64,000 nucleotides of DNA from Roseovarius nubinhibens ISM (GCF_000152625.1 NZ_CH724156.1:318966-382965), one strand, 5' to 3'. Counted from the first letter of the stretch, positions 54,202 through 63,081 are shown. Translations and numbers: made by a program. Notes: a model not told the origin generated them from the letters alone.

Positions 54202-54783
54202 TCAGTTTCTGCGAGGTGTCTTGGCCGCGCGGGGCGCCTCTTTGGTGCCGCCGAACCAGCCTTCCTGATGATACTGCCGTTCAAGCCAGCTCTGGATCTG
54301 CTTCGAGGCATTGAGGCTCAGGTTGCGCATCTGCCGGGCCTTGGACTGGGTCAGCCCCGAGCCGAGAAACGTGTTGCCAGACAGGGTTTCGACCACGGTG
54401 ATCGTCTCCGGCTTGTCGTTGAGCTTCTTGCCCGCCGCATCGTCCCAGACCGTCACATTGAGGATCAGCGCCGATTTCGGGGAGGCAACGATCGGCACGC
54501 CCGGCACCGCCAGAACATAGCCTTCGATCGACACGCCCAGATGATAATAGGCCTCGCCATCATAGCGCTTAAACCGGTCATCCACCGCCGTTTTCACGGC
54601 CTTGATCCACTCTTCCTTGCTGGCCTCGCGCGACGCGGGCCCCTTGGTCAGGTTCGGCGCCACCACGGCATTATGCCCGAGAAGGAAATTGCCAAGCTCG
54701 GCCGGTTCCTCATGCAGATCATGGGGGTTGGTGCAGGCCCCAAGAGCCAGCAGCACAAGCAGGGGCATCACAAAACGCAGCAT
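54202..54783 (-). CDS. Lipoprotein of unknown function
   Basis: This 193-residue protein has a lipoprotein signal (MLRFVMPLLVLLALGAC) with lipobox LGAC and lipidated Cys17. The ATG at 54783 is preferred over a GTG six bases upstream because the GGGA site is better placed. The mature part contains KEEWIKAVKTAVDDRFKRYD, a strand-rich middle (YYHLGVSIEGYVLAVPGVPI, ALILNVTVWDDAAGKKL) and a C-terminal helix, ending in a basic Arg/Lys/Thr tail. Asp or Asn is not at position +2 (Thr is), so outer-membrane sorting is plausible. The function is unknown; it is divergent from the cytochrome P450 gene. Confidence 0.82.
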   Translation of the reverse strand: MLRFVMPLLVLLALGACTNPHDLHEEPAELGNFLLGHNAVVAPNLTKGPASREASKEEWIKAVKTAVDDRFKRYDGEAYYHLGVSIEGYVLAVPGVPIVASPKSALILNVTVWDDAAGKKLNDKPETITVVETLSGNTFLGSGLTQSKARQMRNLSLNASKQIQSWLERQYHQEGWFGGTKEAPRAAKTPRRN

Positions 54784-54846
54784 GGGCACATCCCAGTTAG
54801 GTTACATCGCCCCCCGATAGCCCAGCCAGCCCCGCGGCGCAACGAT

Positions 54847-54874
54847 TTGCCCCACACGCAGGTCGCGCTATAGT
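54847..54874 (+). promoter_or_regulatory. Putative promoter of the cytochrome P450 gene
   Basis: Plus-strand -35 TTGCCC (54847-54852) and -10 TATAGT (54869-54874) with a 16-bp spacer. The leader is about 20 nt and includes the AAAGGAG ribosome site (54888-54894). Confidence 0.45.
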
Positions 54875-54899
54875 CGCCCTAGCCACGAAAGGAGCCGCC

Positions 54900-56252
54900 A
54901 TGCCCCCTGCCCCCCCGGTACGAGTGCCCCTCGTGACCAAACCCATGGGCATTCTGGCCTCGCTGCGCTCCGCACGGCGCAATATCCTGAGCATCATTCC
55001 CGAGATCGCCACCAAACAGCCGATGGTCTCGGGCCGCACCGGCAAGCGCTGGCATATGGTGATGGACCCCGGCGCGATACGACGTATCTTGTTGGAAGAG
55101 CTCGACAATTACCCGAAATCCCTGGTCACGAAAAACCTGCTCCGCCCGGCAGTGGGCGAGTCGCTCTTTATCGCCGAGGGCGATCATTGGCGCTGGCAGC
55201 GCCGGGCGGCGGCACCGGCGTTTTCCCATCGCAACGTGCTCAACCTCGCGCCGGTGATGAGCGGCGCGGCGGGGCGCTCGGCGGATCGTGTCGCCGCTGC
55301 GGGAGGCCAAGCCATTGATATGGCCGAAGATATGGTGCGCACCACCTTTGACGTGATCAGCGATGTAACCTTCTCGGGCGGCGATGCCTTTGACGCGGAT
55401 GGGGTGCATCGCGCGATTGACGATTACATCTCGGCGGCGGGCAAGATTTCGCTCTTCGACATCCTCGGGTTTCCCGACTGGGTGCCGCGTCCGGCCCGGG
55501 TCGCGGCGGGGCCGGGGATGCGCCAGATGAAGGCGCTGGCGGACCGGGCGGTGAATGACCGAAGAGCCCGGGGCCATGACGGCACACCCGATCTGCTCGA
55601 CCTGCTGCTCGCCGGGGAAGATCCTGAAACCAAACGCAAAATGAACACGGCAGAGCTGCGCGACAACCTTCTGACCTTCATCGTCGCAGGCCATGAAACC
55701 ACGGCGCTGACATTGGCCTGGTCGCTCTATCTCTGCGCCTTTGACCAAGAGGTGCAGGACCGCGCCCGGGCCGAGGCCAAAGCGGTTCTGACCGATGGCC
55801 AGCCTGCCACCGGCGAGGATGTGGCGAAGCTGCCCTTCATCCGCCAGATCGCCGACGAGGCGTTGCGGCTCTACCCGCCGGCGGGGATGATCTCGCGCAC
55901 GGCGCTCAAGAAAGACCGGCTCTGCGACCGCGATATTCGCCCCGGCGACACGGTGATCATCCCGATTTATGCCTTACATCGCAACCACTTACTATGGGAT
56001 GACCCCGATCACTTCCGCCCCGAGAGATTTGCCGATCGCAAGGCGGTGGACCGCTATGCCTACCTGCCTTTTGGCGACGGGCCGCGCATTTGCATCGGGT
56101 CGAGCTTTGCCCTGCAAGAGGCGGTGATCATCCTTGCCACGCTGCTCGCACGCTTCCGCTTTCGTCCCATAGCAGGCCGCGATCCCAAACCGGTGATGAT
56201 CCTCACCCTGCGCCCCGAAGGCGGGGTCTGGCTCACCGCCGAAGAGCTCTGA
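54900..56252 (+). CDS. Cytochrome P450
   Basis: This 450-residue heme monooxygenase is cytoplasmic, with no membrane anchor. The I-helix oxygen-binding motif AGHETT is at 263-268, ExxR at E320-R323 (EALR), PERF at 374-377, and the heme-binding loop FGDGPRICIG at 391-400 with Cys398 as thiolate ligand. The start has a strong AAAGGAG site. It most resembles class I bacterial P450s that use ferredoxin partners, but no ferredoxin or reductase gene is adjacent. The substrate is unknown; fatty-acid or terpenoid hydroxylation are typical of related families. Confidence 0.93.
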   Translation: MPPAPPVRVPLVTKPMGILASLRSARRNILSIIPEIATKQPMVSGRTGKRWHMVMDPGAIRRILLEELDNYPKSLVTKNLLRPAVGESLFIAEGDHWRWQRRAAAPAFSHRNVLNLAPVMSGAAGRSADRVAAAGGQAIDMAEDMVRTTFDVISDVTFSGGDAFDADGVHRAIDDYISAAGKISLFDILGFPDWVPRPARVAAGPGMRQMKALADRAVNDRRARGHDGTPDLLDLLLAGEDPETKRKMNTAELRDNLLTFIVAGHETTALTLAWSLYLCAFDQEVQDRARAEAKAVLTDGQPATGEDVAKLPFIRQIADEALRLYPPAGMISRTALKKDRLCDRDIRPGDTVIIPIYALHRNHLLWDDPDHFRPERFADRKAVDRYAYLPFGDGPRICIGSSFALQEAVIILATLLARFRFRPIAGRDPKPVMILTLRPEGGVWLTAEEL

Positions 56253-56255
56253 AAC

Positions 56256-56313
56256 GGCACGTCGGTAACACGTCGGTATTGCGACAGCAAAACGACAGTG
56301 GTGATTTTGGCCC
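56256..56313 (-). repeat. Interspersed intergenic repeat, copy C (TACCGACG units)
   Basis: Read on the minus strand this is aaaatcaccactgtcg, a short spacer, then tgtcgcaataccgacgtg and ttaccgacgtgccg. It shares aaatcaccactgtcg with copy A and accgacgtgttaccgac with copy B. It lies between the convergent P450 and parC genes, just beyond the parC terminator. Confidence 0.6.
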
Positions 56314-56325
56314 CTCTCGACCATG

Positions 56326-56358
56326 AAAAAACCCGGCCGCGATGCGCTGCGGCCGGGT
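56326..56358 (-). terminator. Rho-independent terminator after parC
   Basis: A perfect 10-bp stem acccggccgc (56331-56340) with gcggccgggt (56349-56358) is followed on the minus strand by TTTTTCATGG, 52 bp past the parC stop. Confidence 0.85.
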
Positions 56359-56410
56359 CTCTTTCTGGTGTCAAATACCCCTGCCCGACAGGGGCCAAGG
56401 GCGCGCCCGT

Positions 56411-58717
56411 TTAAGTAAAGCGATTGTCGCGCGGGAAGCCGCGCGGCGCCATGCGCCCGGTCCCGGCCCGTTTGCCAAGCCATTCGCCGAGATCCGTCTC
56501 GGTCCGCGTGCGCCCGGCCGGGTCGAGCCAGCTCAGCCCTTCGGCCAGCGTAAAGGTCGTGGCATCCGACAACCCGCCATCCTTGTACTTTTGCAACCGC
56601 ACGCCCTTGCCGCGGCCCATCTCGGGCAGCTCGTCGAGCGGGAAGACAAGAACCTTGCGATTCTCGCCCACCACGGCCACGTGATCGCCGCTCACCGGCT
56701 TGCAGACCCGCGCCCGCGTGTCGCCGCGCACATTGAGCACCTGCTTGCCGGTCCGGGTCTGCGCCAAAAGCTCTTCTTCCGGCACCACGAACCCATCGCC
56801 TGCCGAGGACGCCAAGAGCATCTTGCCGCCGGGCTTGTGAATGAAGATGTCGATGATCTCGGCCTCGTTGGGCAGATCGACCATCAGGCGCAAGGGCTCG
56901 CCCATGCCACGCCCGCCGGGCAGGTTCGCCGCCGAGATCGTGTAGAACCTCCCCGTCGAGGCAAAGACCAAGAGCCGGTCGGTGGTCTCGGCATGGAACA
57001 TAAAGCTCGGCCCGTCGCCATCCTTGAACTTGAGCTCGCGGCCAAGGTCGATATGGCCGGTCATGGCGCGGATCCAGCCCATCTGGCTACAGACCACGGT
57101 GATCGGCTCGCGCTCGATCATCGCCTCGATCGGCACCTCTTCGACCTCGCCCGCCTCGGCAAATGTGGTGCGCCGGGCGCCCCCTTCATAGTCCTTGCCG
57201 AAGGTCTTCTTGGCCTCGCGCAGCTGATCCGAGATCGCCGCCCATTGCAGATCCTCGCTCTCGAGCAGATCCTCGAGCCCGGCGCGTTCCTCCATCAACG
57301 CATCGCGCTCTTTCACCAGCGCCATCTCTTCGAGACGCCGCAAGGCGCGCAGCCGCATGTTGAGGACCGCTTCGGCCTGCACCTCGGTCAGCCCATCCGG
57401 GGCCCCCGGCGCGGGCGGCACGTAATCGGCCTCGTCCATGGCGCGGACAAAGTCGCGGCCCCAATCCTCGCGCATCAGCGCGGCCTTGGGGTCTTCGTCA
57501 TAGCGGATGATGTCGATCACCCGGTCGAGATTGAGGAAGGCCACGATCAGACCCTCAAGCACCTCGAGCCGGTGGTCGATCTTCTCCATCCGGTGCACCG
57601 AGCGGCGCTGCAGCACCTCGCGGCGGAAATCGAGGAAGGCACGCAGCACTTCCTTCATCGAGCAGACCTTGGGCGTGACCCCGTCGATCAGCACGTTCAT
57701 GTTGAGCGAGAACCGCACCTCGAGATCGGTGCTGCGGTAGAGCATCCCCATCAGCACCTCGGGATCGACATTCTTCGAGCGCGGCTCGAGAATGACGCGG
57801 ATGTCATCGGCGCTCTCGTCGCGGACATCGGCGAGGATCGGCACTTTCTTGGTCTGGATCACCTCGGCCAGCTTTTCGATGAGCTTGGATTTCTGCACCT
57901 GATAGGGAATTTCGGTGACGACGATCTGCCATTGTCCCCGGCCCAGATCCTCGACCTCGTAGCGGCAGCGCAGGCGGAACGCCCCGCGACCGGTGCGATA
58001 GGCCTCGGCGATGTTCTCGCGCGGCTCGACGATGATGCCGCCGGTCGGGAAATCCGGCCCCGGCACATAGTTGAGCAGCGTGTCGTCGCGCGCATCCGGC
58101 ACCTTGATCAGATGCAGGCAGGCATCGACCAGTTCGGGGATGTTATGCGGCGGGATATTCGTCGCCATGCCGACCGCGATACCGCTCGACCCGTTGGCGA
58201 GAAGGTTCGGGAAGGAGGCGGGCAGCACCACCGGTTCGGTGAGCGTGCCGTCGTAATTGTCGCGGAAATCAACGGCATTCTCGGCCAGCCCCTCGAGCAT
58301 GGCCTCGGCCACCGCCGTCATCCGCGCCTCGGTGTAGCGGCTGGCGGCGGGGTTGTCGCCGTCGATATTGCCAAAGTTCCCCTGCCCGTCGACGAGCGGG
58401 TAACGCACCGCGAAATCCTGCGCCAGACGCGCCATCGCGTCATAGATCGCGGCATCGCCATGGGGGTGGTAATTGCCCATCACGTCGCCGGAAATCTTGG
58501 CCGACTTTCGGAAGCCCCCGGTGGAACCTAATCGCAGCTCGCGCATTGCATATATGATCCGGCGGTGAACGGGTTTGAGCCCGTCCCGCGCATCCGGCAA
58601 GGCCCGATGCATGATCGTCGAGAGCGCATAGGTGAGGTAACGCTCGCCAATGGCGCGGCGCAACGGTTCGGCCACCGCCTGGGGGGCCTGATCGGGATCG
58701 TCGAGAAGGTCGTTCAT
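56411..58717 (-). CDS. parC: DNA topoisomerase IV subunit A
   Basis: ParC breaks and rejoins DNA to separate daughter chromosomes, working with ParE. The 768-residue product has the entry motif ALPDARDGLKPVHRRIIYAM, the helix-turn-helix with KISGDVMGNYHPHGDAAIYD, and catalytic Tyr128 in NPAASRYTEARM. The C-terminal blades are fewer than in GyrA, which with the length supports ParC over GyrA. At the position equivalent to E. coli ParC Ser80 it has Ala89, while Asp93 keeps the acidic residue. No parE is nearby. The gene is divergent from the SH3-protein gene. Confidence 0.94.
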   Translation of the reverse strand: MNDLLDDPDQAPQAVAEPLRRAIGERYLTYALSTIMHRALPDARDGLKPVHRRIIYAMRELRLGSTGGFRKSAKISGDVMGNYHPHGDAAIYDAMARLAQDFAVRYPLVDGQGNFGNIDGDNPAASRYTEARMTAVAEAMLEGLAENAVDFRDNYDGTLTEPVVLPASFPNLLANGSSGIAVGMATNIPPHNIPELVDACLHLIKVPDARDDTLLNYVPGPDFPTGGIIVEPRENIAEAYRTGRGAFRLRCRYEVEDLGRGQWQIVVTEIPYQVQKSKLIEKLAEVIQTKKVPILADVRDESADDIRVILEPRSKNVDPEVLMGMLYRSTDLEVRFSLNMNVLIDGVTPKVCSMKEVLRAFLDFRREVLQRRSVHRMEKIDHRLEVLEGLIVAFLNLDRVIDIIRYDEDPKAALMREDWGRDFVRAMDEADYVPPAPGAPDGLTEVQAEAVLNMRLRALRRLEEMALVKERDALMEERAGLEDLLESEDLQWAAISDQLREAKKTFGKDYEGGARRTTFAEAGEVEEVPIEAMIEREPITVVCSQMGWIRAMTGHIDLGRELKFKDGDGPSFMFHAETTDRLLVFASTGRFYTISAANLPGGRGMGEPLRLMVDLPNEAEIIDIFIHKPGGKMLLASSAGDGFVVPEEELLAQTRTGKQVLNVRGDTRARVCKPVSGDHVAVVGENRKVLVFPLDELPEMGRGKGVRLQKYKDGGLSDATTFTLAEGLSWLDPAGRTRTETDLGEWLGKRAGTGRMAPRGFPRDNRFT

Positions 58718-58804
58718 GGCGATTGTGATACTCGGGCGTCGGGGAACGGTAAAGCGGCTTTACAGGCCGTACCGGGGAAACTTTCTGGGCTTTCCCACAA
58801 AAGC

Positions 58805-58821
58805 TACACGAGAATCGTGTA
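58805..58821. promoter_or_regulatory. Perfect palindrome over the -10 region of the SH3-protein gene
   Basis: TACACGA (58805-58811) and TCGTGTA (58815-58821) form a perfect 7-bp inverted repeat around gaa. It overlaps TATACT (58820-58825), a good -10 box about 45 bp before the SH3-protein start. This is where a repressor would bind. No clear -35 box is visible. Confidence 0.45.
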
Positions 58822-58870
58822 TACTGTGGGGGCTGCTACTCGGGTAACGAGAAAAATGATTGGGGGAACT

Positions 58871-59659
58871 ATGTGGCGCTTTATCTTGATAACATTTGGA
58901 TTTCTAGGCTTCGCCTTTTACGAGCTGAGCGGAGGGGCCGATTATGCGCCCAGTGACAATTCCCTGCAGGCGCATATGCAACGCGACCGGGCCGAACGCC
59001 AGGTTGCTGCTGCCAGTGCCACGCCCGCTGCGACAAAGACCGAGACATCTGCCAAACCGGCCCAAGCCTCGCCGCAGGTGACGCTCGCCACGGTCAAGGC
59101 CGAGACGCTGAGCGCGACCTCGGGCCAGGACGCGGCCATCGATCTGGCGCTGGCCAAGGCGCTGCAGGACAGCAAGGGCACGCCCCCCGCTGCTGAGGCT
59201 AAGGTCACCACCGCCGCACAGACTGTCATCGGTCTTGGCGAGCTGACCGGGCGGACCGGCAATGGCAATGGCGTGAGCCTCGTGCTGGCCTCGGCCGGCA
59301 GCGCGGACGCCTCGGGCATGGGCGCGCTGGGCCAAGGGCTTGAATATGTGCAAGTGGCCGCGGCCGACAGCCGCAATGTGGCGGGTGCGGGTCAATCCGC
59401 CAGCCCGTCTGAGGCCAAGCCCGAAGAGAATTTCGTCGTGCTTTCCACCGATCGCGCCCCCGACATGCGCGAAGTCACCGGCAATGTGGTCAACATGCGC
59501 TCGGGCCCCGGCACCAAATATGGCCGTCTCGATCAGCTCAACCGTGGCGCCAAGGTCGAAGTGCTCGAAGATATGGGCAATGGCTGGCTGCGGCTGCGGG
59601 TCGAGGAAACCGGTCGGGTGGGGTATATGGCCGCGCGGCTCGTCTCTGACGCGGGCTAA
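58871..59659 (+). CDS. Membrane-anchored protein with C-terminal bacterial SH3 domain
   Basis: This 262-residue protein starts at the ATG at 58871 after GGGGGA; an ATG 15 bases earlier has a weaker site. The N-terminus is a signal or anchor helix (MWRFILITFGFLGFAFYELS). A long Ala/Thr/Ser-rich linker with few structured elements follows. The last 60 residues form an SH3_3-type domain: VTGNVVNMRSGPGTKYGRLD, GAKVEVLEDMGNGWLRLRVE, GRVGYMAARLV. Such domains usually bind peptidoglycan or other envelope components, so a periplasmic role is likely. It diverges from parC. Confidence 0.87.
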   Translation: MWRFILITFGFLGFAFYELSGGADYAPSDNSLQAHMQRDRAERQVAAASATPAATKTETSAKPAQASPQVTLATVKAETLSATSGQDAAIDLALAKALQDSKGTPPAAEAKVTTAAQTVIGLGELTGRTGNGNGVSLVLASAGSADASGMGALGQGLEYVQVAAADSRNVAGAGQSASPSEAKPEENFVVLSTDRAPDMREVTGNVVNMRSGPGTKYGRLDQLNRGAKVEVLEDMGNGWLRLRVEETGRVGYMAARLVSDAG

Positions 59660-59709
59660 GACACACGCAGCCCATTGCACAAGGGCCGCATCCGGGTCAG
59701 GGTGCGGCC

Positions 59710-60537
59710 ATGAGCCAAAAAACCATTCTGATCACCGGATGCTCGTCGGGCATCGGATATGACGCCGCCCTCGGTCTGCGCGACCGGGGCTGGCGCGTGT
59801 TTGCCGCCTGTCGGCGCGAAGACGACTGCGCCCGCCTGCGCGAGCTGGGCTTTGACGCGCCGCGCATCGACTATCAGGACGGCGCCTCCATAGATGCCGG
59901 GCTGGCCGAGGTGCTGGAGGCCACGGGCGGCACGCTGGACGCGCTCTTCAACAATGGCGCTTTCGCCTCGCCGGGTCTTGTCGAGGACATGCCGACCGAC
60001 GGGCTGCGGGCCATTTTCGAGGCGAATTTCTTTGGCTGGCATCATCTGATCCGGGCGGTGATACCGGTGATGCGCGCTCAGGGCCATGGCCGCATCGTGC
60101 AATGTTCCTCGGTGCTGGGCCTGGTGACCCTGCCCTGGCGCGGCGCGTATAATTCCACGAAATTCGCCCTCGAAGGCATGACCGACACGCTGCGCATCGA
60201 AATGCGCGGCACCGGCATTCATGTGAGCCTGATCGAGCCCGGCCCGGTCACCTCAAAAATCCGCGAAAACGCCATCCCCCATTTCGAACGCTGGATCGAT
60301 TGGGAAAACGCACCGCGCGCCGAGGACTATGCCAAGCTGCGTCACCGGCTCTATCAGAGCTCGGGGCCGGACGCGTTCGAACTGCCACCCTCGGCGGTGA
60401 CCCGCAAGCTCGCCCATGCGGTCGAGCATCCGCGGCCGCGGCCGCGCTATTATGTGACCACCCCCACCTATCTCATGGGCGGGCTGAAACGCGTGCTGCC
60501 GACCCGTTGGCTCGACGCCATTCTGGCCCGCGCCTGA
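59710..60537 (+). CDS. Short-chain dehydrogenase/reductase (SDR)
   Basis: This 275-residue classical SDR has the NAD(P)-binding TGCSSGIG motif at residues 9-16, the NNGAF segment at 81-85 (usual NNAG), the catalytic Ser in CSSVLG near 133, and Y147/K151 in YNSTK. Arg35-Arg36 after the second strand suggest NADPH preference. The substrate is unknown; closest in style are the SDRs related to retinol or 3-oxoacyl reductases. It is probably a single gene; a short repeat follows at 60546-60570. Confidence 0.9.
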   Translation: MSQKTILITGCSSGIGYDAALGLRDRGWRVFAACRREDDCARLRELGFDAPRIDYQDGASIDAGLAEVLEATGGTLDALFNNGAFASPGLVEDMPTDGLRAIFEANFFGWHHLIRAVIPVMRAQGHGRIVQCSSVLGLVTLPWRGAYNSTKFALEGMTDTLRIEMRGTGIHVSLIEPGPVTSKIRENAIPHFERWIDWENAPRAEDYAKLRHRLYQSSGPDAFELPPSAVTRKLAHAVEHPRPRPRYYVTTPTYLMGGLKRVLPTRWLDAILARA

Positions 60538-60545
60538 CGCCCGAC

Positions 60546-60570
60546 TTCTTCTGGCCTTAAATATCCTCGC
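60546..60570 (+). repeat. Short intergenic repeat, copy 1
   Basis: ttcttctggccttaaatatc followed by ctcgc, just after the SDR gene. A near match, tcttctggcgtcaaatatcc, lies on the other strand at 61261-61288. The two flank the SRAP gene. Confidence 0.5.
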
Positions 60571-60587
60571 CGAAGGCGAACGCGCGC

Positions 60588-61199
60588 TCAGACAAGATCG
60601 GTTTTCTCGGCTCTCAGCAGCGCCTCGGGGGCCGGGCGCATCAACCGGGCCGCGCCATGCCCCGCCTCGCCGAGCCAGAGCGGCCAATCCTCCTCAGCCA
60701 GCACCACCGGCATCCGGTGATGGATTGGCGCGAGGGTCTCATTGGCGGCGCAGGTGACGATGGCGCAGGTGGCCTGCCGCGCTTCAGCCTCACCCCAGTC
60801 CTGCCAAAGCCCGGCCAGCGCCAGCGGGGTGTCATCCGGGGCGGCAATCTTCCACGGCTGTTTCGCGCCTTTCTCGCCGGTCCATTCGTAGAACCAACTC
60901 GCCGGGATGAGACAGCGCCGGGCGCGGGCGGCGGCGCGAAAGGCGGGTTTCTCGGCCAGGGTTTCGGCCCGCGCGTTGATCAGCAGCGGGCCATCATTCA
61001 GCGCCCGCGCCCAATGCGGCACGAAGCCCCAGCGCATCTGGCAGAGCTGCCGGCCGGTCTCGCCCTGCCGCACCACATGCACGGGATCGGTGGGGCGGAT
61101 GTTGAGATTGGGAACGGGGGGCAGATCATTGGCAGGCTGCGCCCGAAAGAGCCGCGCCATGGCATCGTCTGGCAAGGTGATGGCAAACCGTCCGCACAT
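60588..61199 (-). CDS. SOS response-associated peptidase-fold protein (SRAP, YedK/HMCES family)
   Basis: SRAP proteins cross-link to abasic sites in single-stranded DNA and shield them. The start at 61199 puts the catalytic Cys at position 2 (MCGRFAIT) after Met removal. Asn75 (INARAET), Glu105 (IPASWFYEW) and His160 (IHHRMPV) complete the conserved site. The length of 203 residues is normal. A longer in-frame reading upstream would bury the Cys and is rejected. There is no lexA-type operator I can recognise. Confidence 0.93.
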   Translation of the reverse strand: MCGRFAITLPDDAMARLFRAQPANDLPPVPNLNIRPTDPVHVVRQGETGRQLCQMRWGFVPHWARALNDGPLLINARAETLAEKPAFRAAARARRCLIPASWFYEWTGEKGAKQPWKIAAPDDTPLALAGLWQDWGEAEARQATCAIVTCAANETLAPIHHRMPVVLAEEDWPLWLGEAGHGAARLMRPAPEALLRAEKTDLV

Positions 61200-61260
61200 G
61201 GGCAGAAGATGGCGCGGGGCCGCGCCGCTGACAAGGGGGCGCTGCCCCCGGCCTGCGGCC

Positions 61261-61288
61261 TCCCCCGGGATATTTGACGCCAGAAGAC
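61261..61288 (-). repeat. Short intergenic repeat, copy 2
   Basis: On the minus strand this reads gtcttctggcgtcaaatatc followed by ccggggga. It matches copy 1 at 60546-60570 in the TCTTCTGGC...AAATATCC core. Confidence 0.5.
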
Positions 61289-61336
61289 GCGCGCGCCGCT
61301 TGACGCCGCTCGGAGGGCGCTGCAAACACTCGGGCC

Positions 61337-61672
61337 ATGATCATACTCAAGATATTTCGCGCCGAGGAATGGGCGGCGCTGCGCGAGACCGGCGAGAGCC
61401 GGGGCGCGCCTGTCGATCTGGCCGATGGCTATATCCATTTTTCCACGCCCGAGCAGGCGCCCGAGACGGCGGCCAAGCATTTCAAAGGCGAAGAGGGCCT
61501 CATGCTGGTGGCGGTCGAGACCGATCGGCTGGGTGAGGCGCTCAAATGGGAAGTGTCGCGGGGCGGGGCGGAGTTTCCGCATCTCTACCGGGAACTGCGG
61601 CTCAGCGACGTGACCTGGGCGCAGCCGCTGCCCTTGGAGAATGGCACGCATCACTTTCCGGCGGGGCTCTGA
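61337..61672 (+). CDS. DUF952 protein
   Basis: This 111-residue cytoplasmic protein belongs by pattern to DUF952: an N-terminal [13 protein letters not shown], then the conserved [20 protein letters not shown], the [20 protein letters not shown] strand-turn, and [23 protein letters not shown]952 proteins are remotely related to ADP-ribosyltransferase-fold domains, but the activity is unproven. It overlaps pyrD by one base (TGATG), so the two are translationally coupled. Confidence 0.85.
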   Translation: MIILKIFRAEEWAALRETGESRGAPVDLADGYIHFSTPEQAPETAAKHFKGEEGLMLVAVETDRLGEALKWEVSRGGAEFPHLYRELRLSDVTWAQPLPLENGTHHFPAGL

Positions 61673-62730
61673 TGAACAGATTGGAAGAATTGGGCCTCAA
61701 GGCGCTGCATAAATTCGATCCCGAACGCGCCCATGGGCTGGCGATCAAGGCATTGACCAGCGGGCTTGTGCCGCTGTCTGGCCCGGTGACATCACCGCGG
61801 CTGCGCACCGAGCTGGCGGGGCTCGACCTGCCCAATCCGGTGGGGCTTGCCGCCGGGTTCGACAAGAATGCCGAGGCGCTCGGGCCGCTGTCGCGGGCCG
61901 GGTTCGGGTTTATCGAGGTGGGGGCGGTGACGCCGCGCGCCCAGCCCGGCAACCCGCAGCCGCGGCTCTTCCGGTTGACCGAAGATCGGGCGGTGATCAA
62001 CCGCTTTGGCTTCAACAACAAGGGGATGAAGGCGGCCGCCGCGCGGCTCGCCCGGCGGCCCAAGGATGCGGTGATCGGGTTGAACCTCGGGGCCAACAAG
62101 GACAGCGCCGACCGGGCCGATGATTTCGCGCAGGTGCTGCGGCGCTGCGGCGTGCATCTCGACTTTGCCACGGTGAACGTGTCCTCGCCCAATACCGAGA
62201 AGCTGCGCGATCTGCAGGGGGCCGAGGCGCTGGCGCGGCTGCTGGCCGGGGTGATGGAGGCGCGGGACAGCCTCGGGCGGGCGTTGCCCGTCTTTCTCAA
62301 GATCGCGCCGGATCTGAGCGATGGCGAGCTCACGGAGCTGGCCGAGGTGGCGCAGGCGGGCGGCGTGGCGGCGATCATCGCCACCAACACGACGCTCGGG
62401 CGGGATGGCCTCAAGAGCGCGCATCGCGACGAGGCGGGCGGGCTCTCGGGCGCGCCGCTTTTTGAGAAATCGACACGGATCTTGGCGCGGCTGTCGCAGC
62501 TGACCGAGGGCAAGATGCCTCTTGTCGGGGTGGGCGGGATCAGCTCGGCCGAGGAGGCCTATGCCAAGATCCGCGCCGGGGCGAGCGCCGTGCAGCTCTA
62601 TTCGGCGCTGGTCTATGAGGGGCTGAGCCTCGCCGGGCGCGTGGCGCAGGGGCTCGACGATCTACTGGCGAAGGACGGGTTTGCCCATGTGGCGGATGCG
62701 GTCGGCACCGGGCGGGAGGCCTGGCTGTGA
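61672..62730 (+). CDS. pyrD: Dihydroorotate dehydrogenase (quinone), class 2
   Basis: This membrane-associated FMN enzyme oxidises dihydroorotate to orotate with ubiquinone in pyrimidine synthesis. The 352-residue product has the N-terminal helical membrane-docking extension ([20 protein letters not shown]) that defines class 2. It also has the FMN-binding [13 protein letters not shown] near 58-70, the catalytic Ser in NVSSPNT near residue 171, and [13 protein letters not shown] with [20 protein letters not shown] near the C-terminus. It lies between the DUF952 gene (1-bp overlap) and the ArsC-like gene (4-bp overlap). Confidence 0.96.
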   Translation: MNRLEELGLKALHKFDPERAHGLAIKALTSGLVPLSGPVTSPRLRTELAGLDLPNPVGLAAGFDKNAEALGPLSRAGFGFIEVGAVTPRAQPGNPQPRLFRLTEDRAVINRFGFNNKGMKAAAARLARRPKDAVIGLNLGANKDSADRADDFAQVLRRCGVHLDFATVNVSSPNTEKLRDLQGAEALARLLAGVMEARDSLGRALPVFLKIAPDLSDGELTELAEVAQAGGVAAIIATNTTLGRDGLKSAHRDEAGGLSGAPLFEKSTRILARLSQLTEGKMPLVGVGGISSAEEAYAKIRAGASAVQLYSALVYEGLSLAGRVAQGLDDLLAKDGFAHVADAVGTGREAWL

Positions 62731-63065
62731 GCACGCTCTGGCACAATCCGCGCTGTTCCAAATCACGGCAGGCGCTGGCGCTCTTGGAAGAGCGCGGCGC
62801 GGCGGTGGTGATCCGCCGTTACCTCGACGACGCGCCGAGCGAGGCCGAGCTGCGGGCGGTGGCCGAGGCGTTGGGCGTGGGTCCGCGCGACATGATCCGG
62901 CGCGGCGAGGCGGCGTATCGCGAGCTGGGCCTCAAGGACGCCAGCGAGGACGCGCTCTTTGCCGCCATGGCGGCGCATCCCAAGCTCATCGAGCGGCCGG
63001 TGTTTCTCAAAGACGGGCGCGCGGCGCTGGGCCGTCCGCCTGAGCAGGTCCTCGATATTCTCTAG
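62727..63065 (+). CDS. ArsC-family reductase (glutaredoxin-dependent type)
   Basis: This 112-residue thioredoxin-fold protein starts at a GTG overlapping the pyrD stop by 4 bp. Cys10 in the NPRCSKSRQ loop matches the ArsC nucleophile. The C-terminal half has [12 protein letters not shown] and [20 protein letters not shown] with the conserved Arg. It could be an arsenate reductase or a paralogue (YffB/Spx-like) of other function; no arsenite transporter or arsR is adjacent, so I do not assign a gene name. Confidence 0.85.
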   Translation: MSTLWHNPRCSKSRQALALLEERGAAVVIRRYLDDAPSEAELRAVAEALGVGPRDMIRRGEAAYRELGLKDASEDALFAAMAAHPKLIERPVFLKDGRAALGRPPEQVLDIL

Positions 63066-63081
63066 CCTTGGCGGGCGCGGT

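Noticed and set aside
62727..63065. A full arsenic-resistance operon
   Set aside because: Only the ArsC-like gene is present, coupled to pyrD; no arsR, arsB/acr3 or arsH is adjacent.
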